A DNA stretch of 64,000 nt from Sarcophilus harrisii (lineage: Eukaryota; Chordata; Mammalia; Dasyuromorphia; Dasyuridae): the NCBI RefSeq assembly GCF_902635505.1, contig NC_045427.1, positions 58,678,539-58,742,538 on the forward strand, given 5' to 3'. Made by a program: the position numbers and the translations under genes. Positions 1-11,062 of the stretch are shown here, in pieces. The notes beneath the pieces are model-generated. The model made no database searches and had not been told where the DNA came from. It saw only the letters and a program-made list of their open reading frames with translations. Within the stretch, counting starts at the first letter, position 1. Every line of letters begins with the position of its first letter.

Positions 1-603
1 TAGCCTTCATAATGTGATGAATAAAATCCCCCAAGAGACAGAGTTTCTGGGTAACTGATAATCAGTTTATTAATTAGACTAGCTAATAATCAGTAAACTG
101 ATGATCAGTTTACTCTATAACCAAGGTTATCAAGATTCTCCTTGAAATGCCTTAAATCAAATGTGTACCTTCTAAAAGGGAAATCCTCTGACAAGAGAAA
201 TTAACTCAGCCCTAATTGTTAAAGATTTAATAAAGATGAGCTAAAAGTCTTCAGCTCTTCCTAGTGAGAATATGGCTTGATCATGAGACTCAGCAGCCTA
301 AAGGCTTCTGTATAGGGGAAACTATTTCCATCCAGACCTTACTGGCTAGTTTTTTCCTGGATTGCAAGAAACTCTATGGGAGGGGATCAAGAAGAGGAGG
401 GTTCTTCCCTCAAGCAAAGGCTTATCTAGAATAGATTCTGTTTATGCTTGAAACAGAAATTAGATTTTCTGGTTAGGTAGGGAGCATGTGAGGGATAAAA
501 GGGTGTATCAGAATTAATAATTAGTTATTAATATAATAGTATATTAAATTTTCTCAATAACTGGCCCAAATTTATCTTTCTAGTCAAGTTGGATGGACAT
601 TAC

Positions 604-835
604 TTACTTCTCCTCATAATGACAAGATAGGACTGATTGGAAAAGACTGATGGGAAAGATTGAAGGCAAAAGGAGAAAGGGATGGCAGAGGATAAGATGG
701 ATAGATGGGATCATGGAAACGTTTAACATGAACTTGAAGAGACTTGAAGAGTTAGTAGAGGATAAATGGGCCTCTGGTCTATCATGAAGATCATGAAGGA
801 CATGCCTGAATAACAACAAAAAACAATATGGTGCC
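604..835 (+). mobile_element. RTE/BovB-like LINE, 3' end of ORF2 and tail
   Basis: The plus strand reads GKIEGKRRKGWQRIRWIDGI followed by MxxxNMNLKRLEELVEDKWA. This is the typical RTE-clade ORF2 C-terminus (GRRRRGRQRxRWLDGI..., LxxLxELVxDRxAW). It ends in an ACAACAA-type tail. It is 5' truncated and lies in a TK2 intron. Confidence 0.65.
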
Positions 836-1504
836 ATAGGAATTCATTTCCATTTGAGTTTGATGTAACTGATTCACAGATTGGACAATTGATTGAATAT
901 GGAGAGTGAGGGAGTGTGAAGGATCAAAGATTACACTGAATTGTTGAATCTGAGACAGGAAAAATTTAGAAATGGGGGAAACTTTAGAGAGAGAGAGAGA
1001 ATTTGAATTCTGTTTTGTAAATGTTTCACTTTAACATTTATAGGGAGACTAGTGGACAGTTATTGACATTCATTCTCAAAGAGAACCAGAGATGTGCAAA
1101 CTGCTCCTCTTCTGTACTAAATTCAAGAGGGAAAGAGTAGGGCTTGGTCTCATGTCCTTTCTGATTCTTCCCAGCTGCAGATCTGTGTGTCTATTATATA
1201 TGATGTAATCCAAATTGGTGCTACATGATTGAAGGTAGAGATACTGTAGCACGATATACAAGGTGTTCCAAAAATCTTAATGTGGTGTTTTCTAAGCAAA
1301 GAAATCTATTTCTCCGAGTCAATAACAAAACTAGAACGAGAGAATGTGTCCATAGGATGACAGAGACCAGACAATACAGTGTGAAGGAGCTGTCCCATTG
1401 AGACTGAAGTAAGAGTCTCTCACTGGAAATTCCCTGAAGTCTCTAGTGTGGTCAGCTGGGAGTGGGAACATGCCAGTTCTGCTCATCGGGAGGAAGAATT
1501 ATTA

Positions 1505-1615
1505 CTCCAGGACAATATAAGCTCCTTGAGGTCAGGCACTGTTTTGTTTATATCTCTAGGATTATTATGATAATTCCTTGAGTATCAAACGCATTGGCTG
1601 ACTGCTTGGTGAATG
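1505..1615 (+). mobile_element. L2-like 3' end fossil
   Basis: It contains AAGCTCCTTGAGGTCAGGCA, TTTGTTTATATCTCTAGG and a TTGGTGAATGAA end, the usual order of an L2 3' terminus. It is old and diverged. Confidence 0.45.
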
Positions 1616-2137
1616 AAATGGTGTTAACTGACTCTACAGTTGTAGTCTGTTTCTGTGGGGATCAGATGCACCCCTGCTAAGGTGGTAAACTCCTTGAGAC
1701 CATTTCTCCTCTGTCTTGATTGGCGCCTAGCCAGGACAGGGCACTCAGGGCATCCTTCCCAAGTGGATGTCTGCTCTTGTATGGCATAGATGGACAAAAT
1801 GAAGATACAGAAGCCCAGATACACTGAAAGGAAAGACTGTATGAGAGGAAGAGCCTGGATTTGGCTACTCATTCTTCCTCTTCCCTTCTCTGGGTCTCAG
1901 TTCTTCCTCTTCTAAAATGAGGGGTTGAGTCCCTAAAGTCCCTACTGGCTCTAATATTCTTTGCTCTGGGTGTGAACATTTCTTGTACTAAAACCCATAG
2001 ACCTTAATGCACAAGCATATATAAAATATATACTTACTTAATATATATTATTACATATATATAATATACTTAATATTCTGTCATGCCTTTTCAGATCTGT
2101 GATTTTTTTTTTTTTTTTTTTTTTTGGTGATCCTTGA

Positions 2138-2266
<129 letters not shown>

Positions 2267-2451
2267 TAGTCATTTTTCATGGCTGTGCCTCAAGACACTA
2301 TGAAGATGTCTGAATGAAAATATCAGTGGAATCATATAGAGGCAAGATTCTACCCATGATTAATTTGGGGATGTCAGGAGTGATGGGAAGGGCAGGAAGT
2401 GAAATTAGCTGCACACTTTGGAAGACCGTGGTTTCCTGTTTGCAATTAGGT

Positions 2452-2700
2452 GGCAGCAAGTCAGTTTGAACACTGGACCTAGAATCAGGTTAGATCTGGC
2501 CTCGGGCACTTAACTAGTTGTGTGATCCTGGGCAGGTCACTTAACCTTTCTCTGCTTCAGTTGCCTCCTCTGTGAAATGGCAATAATAATAGTCACTCTC
2601 CTTTGCAGGGTTGTTGTGAGGATAAAATGAGATCATATTTATTAAAAAAACAAACAACTCCCCCAAACCCCCAACAAAACCCAGTTACTTTGCAAAACTT
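2452..2700 (+). mobile_element. MIR/CORE-type SINE fossil
   Basis: It contains GTGTGATCCTGGGCAGGTCA, CTTCAGTTGCCTCCTCTGTG and GGTTGTTGTGAGGATAAAAT, the core and tail of a CORE-SINE, ending in an A/C-rich stretch. Confidence 0.55.
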
Positions 2701-2777
2701 TTACAGCTGTTATTAGTTGCTTATTAAGAGATAATGTGAGTTAGAATCCATAATTGTCTTTTTTGGGGGGATATGGG

Positions 2778-2914
2778 GGGTGAGGCAGTTGGGGTTAAGT
2801 GACTTGTTCTGGGTCGTATAGCTAGTAAGTATCAAGTGTCCGAGGTTGGATTTGAACTCAGGTCCTCTTGTCTCCAGGCTGGTGCTTTACCTACTATGTG
2901 ATCTAGCTGCCTCC
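2778..2914 (-). mobile_element. Marsupial tRNA-derived SINE, short form
   Basis: The reverse complement gives the GGAGGCAGCTAGATCACATA head, GAGTTCAAATCCAACCTCGG and an AAGTCACTTAACCCCAACTG end. This is the standard marsupial SINE without the long tail. Confidence 0.7.
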
Positions 2915-3304
2915 CAATTCATCTTTCTTAATAGAGAATCATGGATTTTGTGGGAGATTGCTGGCCTGAAGAAGGTGAAGTTCAAAACTCCGAGGCTTAG
3001 GTTTTTATTATTATTTTTTTTTAAATGAAGGAGATTTTAACATTTTTCTGTAAAACTTTGAGCAAGTTCAGTCATCTCTATGGACCTAGTCTTATCTGTA
3101 CAGCAAGATGATAAGATGGATAATCACTGAGATATGGGCTAGCACTGACATGCTATATTCTAATATCACTTTCAGCTTTGACAGTTTTTTATTTAAATTT
3201 TTTTTAATGACCAAAAATCTTCCTTCTTTCCCTCCTTGCCTCCCCCCTCCCCATGGAAAACAAAAGAAATTCTTGTTCTGATATTGCTCATGACATTTTA
3301 TTTT

Positions 3305-3500
3305 CTAAAAGCCCTTTGGGCTTGAACATTCTGTGTTCTGAAGTCCCTTATAGCTCCAAAGTTCTGTGTTCAAATGTGCCTTGGAGCCCTTAAGACCCTT
3401 TTAATTCCAATATTCTGTTTTAAAAGTACCTTGTGGTTCTCAGGTTTTATATAAGGTACCATATAACTCTAGTATTCTTAGATCTCTTTTAGCTTTAAAA
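3305..3500 (-). repeat. Degenerate AGAACATAGAATG-type minisatellite
   Basis: Several diverged ~30 bp units on this strand read like (C)TTTGGAGCTATAAGGGACTT and CAGAACACAGAATGTT. The same unit recurs at 7795-7850, 14520-14790, 32091-32430, 34430-34620 and 54290-54370. Confidence 0.5.
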
Positions 3501-4204
3501 TTCTCTGATCCCGTGGTTGGCTCTAACAGTTGGAGTCTCTGAGAGGGCTATGTAGAGGGAAAATTTTTCCAAGGAAGCCAGAACCAATCCTTCCTGTGTT
3601 GCCTTGGTGACAGGGAGCTGAAGAACTGGGACAGAGAGAGAGACAGAGACTCGCAGACTTTCTTCCTTTGGGCTTACTACCAGAAAACCATTGGATGGTT
3701 ACTGGCTGGCAATTACGAAGGGAAGATTGTCTCTCTAATTGAATTCACCAAGTCTTTCTTTCTCTGACTTCTGCCCTGTCTATTCCTTTCAGCCCAGTTA
3801 AGTATTTTCTAGTCACTGAATAGTCTTGGTCCTATGGTGTTTGGGGAAAGGTTATTTTCATTTTCAGATCCTTCCCCACCTTGTTTTATATAATCAAGAA
3901 TCATCATAGAATATTGTATCTGATGACTGTTGCTGTGCAATTAGAATTGTAGAATCAAAAGGATCCTCAGGGATCGTCTAGTCTGACCCTCAACCTATTA
4001 CAGAAATGTATCACTGCTTTATAGCTGAGTGACTTGGGCTAGTCACTTAATTTGAATTTTCTCATCTGAAAATGGGAGTCCCTGAGTTGTCTTGAGAAAA
4101 ATCTATTTTAAAATATGATAGAAATGTGGGCCTTTATTATTATTAAGTTAGGGTTTGAATAGTAATAGAATCTTAGATTTGGATAGGTCTTGAGAGATCA
4201 TTTG

Positions 4205-4410
4205 AAGTGGGATGTTCTTCTCCTTGCTTGTATCCTAGACCCCTTTAGCAATATATGAGAAAACCCATTGGCCCTTTTTCCATTTTTAAATGTATACAAC
4301 TAAGTATAGATTGCAAGAAAAACTAATTGTATTGAAATACAGTTATCAAAATATATATTTTTTAAAAAAAACTAGCTCATAGTCTGCAGGTTAAGAATCC
4401 ACAATATTGT
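4205..4410 (+). mobile_element. hAT-type non-autonomous DNA transposon fossil
   Basis: It carries TAGACCCCTTTAGCA and ends GTCTGCAGGTTAAGAATCC, resembling Charlie-group elements that end with GGTTAAGAACCCCTG. The left terminus is decayed. Confidence 0.4.
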
Positions 4411-4844
4411 CCATCCCCTCCTTGATCAAGAAGCTTCTTTACAGAAGCCCTGAAAAAAACATTCATTAAACCCCTGCTTGATGACCTTCAGTGATGGGGG
4501 AGTCACTGCTTTTTGAGGTGATCCATTCTGTTTTGGGCAACTGTCATTATTATTTTCCTTTGTATGGAGCAGAAGCCTGCTTATTCCTATACTCTTCTCA
4601 CTGTTCTCAGTTCTAATAGCTTGCTAGCTCTACCTCATATTTATATCATGGTTTAGAGTCACTTCTTTGTTTTATTATCTTCTTTTGGATATTCTAAAAG
4701 TAGCCAGTGGCCCCCTTAGCATATGGCCTCTGAAGAAAATACAATATAAAGTCATGAGATCTTTGAGCTGAATGGGACCTCTCATTTTATAGATGGACAA
4801 ATTATGCTGGGGTGGGGGTGGGGGGCGAGGAGGAGTAATGGACC

Positions 4845-5040
4845 CGAGTTCATGTTCTGCCTCAGAGACTAGTTGTGTGAACCTGAGTAAGTCACTTAAC
4901 TCCTGTCATTCTTGGTTTCCTCATCCGTAAAATGGAAATAATAGCACCCACCTCACAAGACTATTATGAGGAGAGCAAATAGAGTAAAATAGGTAAAGCA
5001 CTTTGTAAAGTGTTTGCTATATAAATGTTGGCTATCATTG
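4845..5040 (+). mobile_element. MIR/CORE-type SINE fossil
   Basis: The order TCAGAGACTAGTTGTGTGA, AAGTCACTTAACTCC, TTCCTCATCCGTAAAATGG, AAAGCACTTTGTAAAGTGTT, TGTTGGCTATCATTG is that of a marsupial MIR-related SINE. Confidence 0.6.
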
Positions 5041-5574
5041 TCTATGTAAGGCAACTCGCAAGTCTTAAAAGGTCATGTAAATATTAACTGTTATTATTAT
5101 TGTTGTTATTGTTAATGCCTATCCAACCCTAACTCTCCCATCTTGTTTATATGCAATTGTTTTAAAAAATTCTCTGTAATAAAAATATATTCATTATATT
5201 CAAATACGTCAGGTAAAAGCAGTTTCCAAGATGATTAAAAGTCCTAGACAAAAAAATTAAAAGCAGTACTCCAGGAAGTTTCCAGAGAAGTCAGGAGTTC
5301 ACTGCTAGGGGCTTACAGTTGATTTTATACATCAGTCTTGTGCAGTTGATTTTTTTTTTCTTTGCATTAAAATAATTTTAATGTTACATTATAGTTTAGT
5401 CATAGAATAATATTATAGGAGCTTGACCCAATTAAAGATCATCCTCACCCAATGTTCTGTTTTCTAGATGGGAAAACTAAGCATAAGTACTCTGCCCAAG
5501 ATCATAGTTCAGTAAGTGACATATGCAACAGTAGAACACAAGTTATATAACTTGGATAGGGCAGTATTCCTTCC

Positions 5575-5800
5575 ATTTTTTTTCTTCCCCACTTTTAAAA
5601 TTATAACTTTTTAATGACAGTACATATGCATGAGTAATTTTTTTGCAATATTATCCCTTGCACTCACTTCTATTCCAATTTTTCCCATCCTTTCCTCCAC
5701 CCCCTCCCCTAGATGGCAGGCAGTCTTATACATGTTAAATATGTTATAGTATATCCTAGATACAATGTATGTGTGCAGATCCGTAAAGTTCTCTTGTTTG
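5575..5800 (-). mobile_element. L1 3' end fragment
   Basis: T-rich start, TTAATGACAGTACATATGCA, the CCACCCCCTCCCCTAGATGG block and ACATGTTAAATATG match the much fresher L1 3' end at 8955-9343. It is inverted relative to TK2. Confidence 0.55.
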
Positions 5801-5867
5801 TGTAGTTGATTTTAAAGAGGTATATGTAGGGAGAGAGGGAGGGGGTATATTTATGAACATCAGATCT

Positions 5868-6102
5868 AGGTGCAGTGTATAGAATCTAGACTAGGAGTCA
5901 GGAAAATTCATTTTCCTCAATTCAAATCCAGCCTTAAAAACTTCCTAGCTGTGTAACCCTGGGCATATCATTTCCCCATTTTCCTCAGTTTCTTCATCTA
6001 TAAAATGAGCTGGAGAAGGAAATGGTAAACCACTGTAGTATCTTTGCCAAGAAATCCCCAAATGGGATTATGAAGCGACAGGACTGAACAATAACAAGAA
6101 GA
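5868..6102 (+). mobile_element. Marsupial tRNA-RTE SINE, near full length
   Basis: It has a head with TTCAAATCCAGCC, then CTAGCTGTGTAACCCTGGGC, ATGAGCTGGAGAAGGAAATG, GTATCTTTGCCAAGAAATCC and a GACTGAACAATAACAA tail. Confidence 0.8.
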
Positions 6103-6242
6103 GGATTCAAGTCTATTCCAATATTTGGATCTGTTTGTTATAGATCTCCCCCAAAGAAGATCTTATCTTTTCTTTCATATGCAACAGTATGCCTGTGTGT
6201 CTTCTGCTGCAGAATTCTCTGGCTCTGGCTCTTCTCTTCCTA

Positions 6243-6665
6243 TCACAGTGATTCTCAAAGCATGGTCTACAGACCCCCTGGAAGTCCTCAGGATCCTTTT
6301 GGGGGCTTCTAGTTCAAAAATTATCATCATGATATTATTAAGACATTAATTGTCTATTAAAATATTCCTTTTTCTGATTGCTTGTCTGTGTGAGGCTGGA
6401 TTTTCTTTGCATATTCCGACCAAAACAGCATATCGCAACAGATTGAATGCAGAAGCAGTTTGAGAATTCAGCTGTCTTCCATTAAAATAGATTGCAAGTA
6501 AATTTACAAAAATATGTAAAAAGAATATCAGTCTTCTCACCAACCTTTTTATTTTGGAAAGTATACTTGTTTTTCATTAACAAGTTAGTTATATTAACAT
6601 ATTGCGTTTATTATAATTTTTGATGAATCAATACATTTTTATCAGTTTTAATTTCTTATAGTAAG
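6243..6665 (+). mobile_element. hAT-Charlie-type DNA transposon fossil
   Basis: The left terminus CAGTGATTCTCAAAGCATGG precedes GACCCCCTGGAAGTCCTCAG, AACAGCATATCGCAACAGAT, TGAATGCAGAAGCAGTTTGA and a TTTTAATTTCTTATAGTAAG end, a layout I know from Charlie-type elements. The fragment at 60275-60508 carries the matching right terminus (TTTTGAGAACTTCTG). Confidence 0.6.
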
Positions 6666-6670
6666 TATAA

Positions 6671-6900
6671 GTAGATTGTTGTTTGGTTATGTCCAACTCT
6701 TTGTGATCCTACTTGGGAAAGATACTAGAGTGGTTTGCCATTTTCTCCTCCAGTTTGTTTGACAGATGAGGAAATTGAGACAAAATAATGTTAAGTGACT
6801 TGTCCAGGGTCACACAGCTAATAATTGTCTAAGGCTAGATTTGAACTCATGAACAAGAGCCTTCCTAATTCCAAGCCTGGTGCTCTTTCCATATCACTCA
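6671..6900 (-). mobile_element. Marsupial tRNA-RTE SINE, near full length
   Basis: The plus strand shows the inverted order: TTGTTTGGTTATGTCCAACT, AGATACTAGAGTGGTTTGCC, GACAGATGAGGAAATTGAG, GTCCAGGGTCACACAGCTAA and GATTTGAACTCATG, then the head. Confidence 0.85.
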
Positions 6901-7259
6901 CACATACAACAGCTTATTTAGGTGGATAAGAACGTAAAAAGGGAGGAGAACAAAAAGTTGGAAAAACCACAGTTATTAGGTCATTTTTACCTCTCTCAGG
7001 AGAGGAAAGACTCATCTACAGCCATGGGATGAGCTTTGGATTTGGAGTCAGGATATGGCTTTATTTTCTAGCTCTCTTCCTTGCTGGCTATATGACTTTG
7101 GTGGACACATTTCTCCTATTTTAGTTTCCTTCCTTGTAAAATCTCAAGGGAGTGTGGTTCTGTTCTGCCCTAGATTCTGGGGACTTGTCTTTTTTTTTTT
7201 TTTTTTTTTTTTTTTAACCCATAATACAATTGAAATCTTTGTCTTCCTTTCTCTTCTAG

Positions 7260-7349
7260 GGCTTGATGTATCAGGATGCCTCAAGATGGGGAATAACCTT
7301 TCAGACTTATGTGCAGCTTACCATGCTGGACCAGCATACCAGGCCTCAG
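7260..7349 (+). CDS. TK2: TK2 exon: [10 protein letters not shown]...LDQHTRPQ
   Basis: This 90 bp exon in phase 0 encodes 30 residues beginning [20 protein letters not shown] and ending LDQHTRPQ. It includes the [10 protein letters not shown] helix, whose Gln contacts the base in deoxynucleoside kinases. The acceptor is CTCTTCTAG and the donor is CAG/GTGGTT, weaker than its neighbours. A 26-T run at 7190-7215 lies about 45 bp upstream of the acceptor. Two overlapping longer open frames across this exon are only read-through of the exon into intron. Confidence 0.93.
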
Positions 7350-7682
7350 GTGGTTTTCACATGCTTAATTTTCCCTCCATCCCTCTTCTTTCTTTCTCTC
7401 CCTCCGTCCCTTCTCTTTCTTTATTTCTTTTATTTGCTTTTTTTCCCTATAAATTTAAGTAGAACTCTTTAAGAATAAGCTTTTAGGGAACTTTTATTTT
7501 CATTTTTTTTTTTAAGGAGAAAGAAATTTTTACATGTAGTTGGTTGGGTTACACCAAAGTATAATAGAAAGTCTGCCCATTAGACTGGAAAGAAGATCTT
7601 AGTTCTAGTTCTGGTCCTATTAGTTATATTAAGCCAGGTCCTATCTTTTTTTGGGGGGGGCCTCAGTTTCCTCATCTGAAAA

Positions 7683-7884
7683 ATGAGAAAGTGGAGGGAG
7701 GTGATTTCTTTTCCTACTTCTAGCTTTCTCCCTTATCTTAGAGTCCTTTTTTATCTCTTCTACTGCTCAGTTCTGACATTTTCTGATCAAAGGAACTTTC
7801 CAGTTTTGACATTCTGTGTTCTAAGGTCCCCTTCAGCTTTGACTTTCTCTGTCTTTTGACCCTGTTGAAGAACATTATCCATGC
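7683..7884. repeat. Left arm of a ~200 bp inverted repeat
   Basis: Its reverse complement matches 8150-8356. The inner ~100 bp (reverse of 7762-7861 against 8173-8272) differ at about 15 positions by my count. The outer ~43 bp (around GCTAGAAGTAGG) differ by one base and one indel. Between them is a less similar stretch. Confidence 0.75.
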
Positions 7885-8149
7885 TAAAGAATGAATGTGA
7901 ATGATTCTTCCCATGGTTGGGTTAATTGCTCCTTTATAATAATTAATACTTAGAGTAGTAAGGTACAGGCTCATATATGTGTCCTTGGAAAATAAATCCT
8001 TTATTTGTTTTTGCAAATCTGAATTTCACTTTTCTCAAGTAATATTTCTTAAAGTTCCAGGAATGTTGAAGAAGAAAAACTCAAAGATAGTCCTTGGAGA
8101 AAGTAGAAGGAGGTGATTTCTCTGTCTTTCACATTTATTAATTAATATA

Positions 8150-8356
8150 GATAATGTTTTTGGAAGGGGTCAAAAGACAGAGAAAGTCAGACCTGGAGGG
8201 AACCTTAGAACATAAAATGACAGAGTTGGAACGTTCGTTTGAGCAGGAAATGTCAGAGCTGAGCAGTATATTGGAACACTGAGCTGCAGTGGATCTAAGG
8301 TTACAGAGAAAGCTAGAAGTAGGAAAGGAAATCACCTCCTCCACTTCCTCTATGGA
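8150..8356. repeat. Right arm of the inverted repeat
   Basis: It pairs with 7683-7884 across a ~265 bp spacer. The arm includes GTCAAAAGACAGAGAAAGTC and GAGAAAGCTAGAAGTAGG, both present inverted in the other arm. A TK2 pre-mRNA could fold here into a long hairpin. Confidence 0.75.
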
Positions 8357-8954
8357 GTATGAAAGGTGGTTTCCATTGAAGTCAGTTTCTTCAACCATGA
8401 AAATGGAAATCCTTGGGAAACCCATTACGTCATTAACTACCATCTTGGGGAAATCTGATGTTGATGAAGAGAAAATTACCATCCAGAGACAAGAGGGTGG
8501 AGACAATAAGGGTCTTGCTCAGAGGTGTGAAAAGATCAAAGTTGATATTATCTCAAATTTCTACTATATTGTTTGTACAATTTGTACAAAGTAGCAAACA
8601 ATATTGTAATTGATTTTATGATGTATTAATTTTATGATTGAGTCTGCATCTGCATAAAGCTACTTTTCTATGTCTTTCAGTTGAGTTCAGGAATTCAACT
8701 TGCCCTCTGAGTTAATTTAAAATTGCAAGTTAACTTGTTACCATCCCCAAAAGATGTCTGTCCTTGCCTGACCTTGTGCAATTAGGGGAATTTTTATCTC
8801 TTCCAAGGAGACAAGTCTGGTAGTTCTGATTTCTTAGCATAGATTACAAGAGACAGGCAGATGTATCCCATAAAATAGTGAACATTTCTTAATTATTGGA
8901 GAGAGGTGGTTATGAGTTCTATGTGGGTACTAGCCAGTTGATGCTGTCTACCTT

Positions 8955-9343
8955 TTTTTTTTTTTTTTTTTAAATTTTTATTTATTTATTTATTTATTTT
9001 TTTAATTTAATAGCCTTTTATTTACAGGATATATGCATGGGTAACTTTACAGCATTAACAATTGCCAAACCTCTTGTTCCAATTTTTCACCTCTTACCTC
9101 CCCACCCCCTTCCCTAGATGGCAGGATGACCAGTAGATGTTAAATATATTAAAATATAAATTAGATACACAATAAGTATACATGACCAAAACGTTATTTT
9201 GCTGTACAAAAAGAATCAGACTCTGAAATATTGTACAATTAGCTTGTGAAGGAAATCAAAAATGCAGGTGTGCATAAATATAGGGATTGGGAATTCAATG
9301 TAATGGTTTTTAGTCATCTCCCAGAGTTCTTTTTCTGGGCATA
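8955..9343 (-). mobile_element. L1 3' end, 5' truncated, with target-site duplication
   Basis: It begins with a T-run (the inverted poly(A)) and has GATATATGCATGGGTAACTT, CACCCCCTTCCCTAGATGG and an internal GAATCAGACTCTGAAATATT. It is flanked by the 15 bp direct repeat GATGCTGTCTACCTT at 8940-8954 and 9344-9358. The intact duplication and mild divergence suggest a fairly recent insertion into the TK2 intron. Confidence 0.8.
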
Positions 9344-9659
9344 GATGCTGTCTACCTTATAGCCAATTTTATTGTCTTCCCCACCTTCCTACCTCTCTGT
9401 ATTCCTCCAAATAGTGTGAAGGCTAGTAAGAAGTTTGACTTTGAGGTATTTGATCAATGCGAGGCCCTATTTATTAATTATTGCTAGTTTAACTAATAAA
9501 TTGATCGTGCTAGGATGATTGTCTCTCATTTTACCTTAACTTCCAAATATAACAGTGGGACATATAGAATAGAGAATGAAGAGAAATGATTTCTATGTGT
9601 TTCATAGTATTTGTCCACATCAAATACAAACTAGTGAGCCACTTTTTTTTCCCCTGTAG

Positions 9660-9733
9660 ATTTCATCACTGCGGATGATGGAGCGGTCAATTCACAGTGC
9701 CAAGTATATTTTTGTAGAAAATTTGTATAAAAG
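9660..9733 (+). CDS. TK2: TK2 exon with the ERS motif
   Basis: This 74 bp exon enters in phase 0 and leaves two bases of a split Ser codon. It reads [20 protein letters not shown] followed by NLYK. The ERS triplet is the conserved (D/E)RS motif of deoxynucleoside kinases, whose Arg helps position the catalytic Glu and phosphates. The acceptor is CCCCTGTAG after a T-run and the donor is AAAAG/GTATAG. It lies 317 bp after an L1 fragment flanked by a 15 bp direct repeat. Confidence 0.93.
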
Positions 9734-10372
9734 GTATAGTTCTTGGCTTACTGATTTTTAAAAATAACCATTGAGTAATTTTTGTTAAACTGTTTTCCTC
9801 TTCATTAATTCAACAAATTTATTGAGTATCTATGGGATGTGTGGTTCTGACTATAATTTTCATCTAAAACAATGATTTGTCTTAGCTATAGTGGAAAGAG
9901 AACTTTTTTTATTATCAGAAGATCTGGGTTCAAATCCTACCTGGGCTGTTTACTTGTCTGTGAGACTTTGGTCAAGTAAAAATCTGTATTTGAAGTCAGA
10001 AGTGCTATGTTCCAACCCCTATTCTGCTACTTACTCACTCTATCATCATAGGAAACCCACTTCCCATCTCTGACCTTCACATTCTTCATATGTAGAATTA
10101 AGGGTGATCTCTAACATTAAGTTAATTTGCTTTGGAAAGGCTGGTGGAACTTCTTTAACCTCAAAATCTAAGACAAGAGATGACAACGTTAAAGCCCTAG
10201 TGTTTTAATCCCTATACTTCCATGATATATTCTAAAGAACTTTGACTGTAGAATCCTAAAACTTATGTCCAAATCCCAGATTTTTCCACCTATCAAACCT
10301 GGGTGATCCTGGTTCAGCAACATCTAGCTCCTGGACTTCTTTCCCTCTATAAAGTAAGAGGTTGAACTAGAT

Positions 10373-10627
10373 AAGGGGTTCTTTACTTTTTTGGGATCAT
10401 GGACCAAAATTGGCAGTCTGGCAAAGCCTGTGGACTTCTCAGATTCATATTTTTAAATAATTGAAGGATTTGTTGAATTTAGTTAGAGGTGAGTAAAAAG
10501 AAATATGGTATGAGTTTTTTTTTTTTTTGCTTTTTTTTAAACCCATACAGTTTCATGGACTCCATGAAATCTTTCTATCCTTGGAGGGTCAGTCTCTGGT
10601 CCCCAAGTTAAGAACTCTTGGACTAGG
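10373..10627 (+). mobile_element. hAT-type MITE with inverted termini
   Basis: It starts AAGGGGTTCTTTACTTTTTT with ATCATGGACC and ends CCAAGTTAAGAACTCTTGG, roughly inverted termini of the (GGGG)TTCTTAAC type. The second half includes TTTCATGGACTCCATGAAAT, a short palindrome. Confidence 0.55.
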
Positions 10628-10789
10628 TCACCTATAAGAATCCTTCCAACTCTGAAATACTAGGATCCTATGAACTTTGAAAATACTTCCCTCATTTGGA
10701 CCCATGTTTCCTCTTTTTTAAGATGAGAGATTGATAATCTTAAAGGTCCCTTCTAATTATAGTCCTCCATACTCGGAATCCTCTCCCTT

Positions 10790-11062
10790 CTCATCTTTGC
10801 TTCCTGGCTTTCTTGATGCCTCGGCCAACATCCCACCTTCTCCAGGAAGTCTTTCCTAGTCTTTCCTTAATGCTAGTCATTGCCCTCTGAGATTAATTGC
10901 CCTGCATCTCCCTTACTTGTATCCATAATGTGTATATTATCTCTCCCATTTGAATGAGAGCTCCTGGAGAGTAGTTATTTTGTTTCCATCTTTCTTGCAT
11001 CCCTAGGACTTAGCATCGTACCTGGAATGTAGTAAGTGCTTAATAAATAAATCCTTGTTGCC
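10790..11062 (+). mobile_element. L2 3' end
   Basis: Ordered L2 marks: CTTCTCCAGGAAGTCTTTCC, GAATGAGAGCTCCTGGAGAG, GCATCCCTAGGACTTAGCAT and GTAGTAAGTGCTTAATAAAT. Confidence 0.7.

Noticed and set aside
1-560. Possible old LTR-type fossil in the AT-rich window start
   Set aside because: I saw only a vague resemblance, with no pair of ends, primer site or coding relic, so I do not assign a family.
1255-1345. GGTGTTCCAAAAATCTTAATG as a mariner-type terminus
   Set aside because: Only one possible end is visible, and no partner terminus or TA duplication could be found.
8138-8506. Overlapping open frames of 101 and 122 residues on opposite strands
   Set aside because: They fall in the arm and flank of the inverted repeat. 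The sequence is minisatellite-like and not protein-like.
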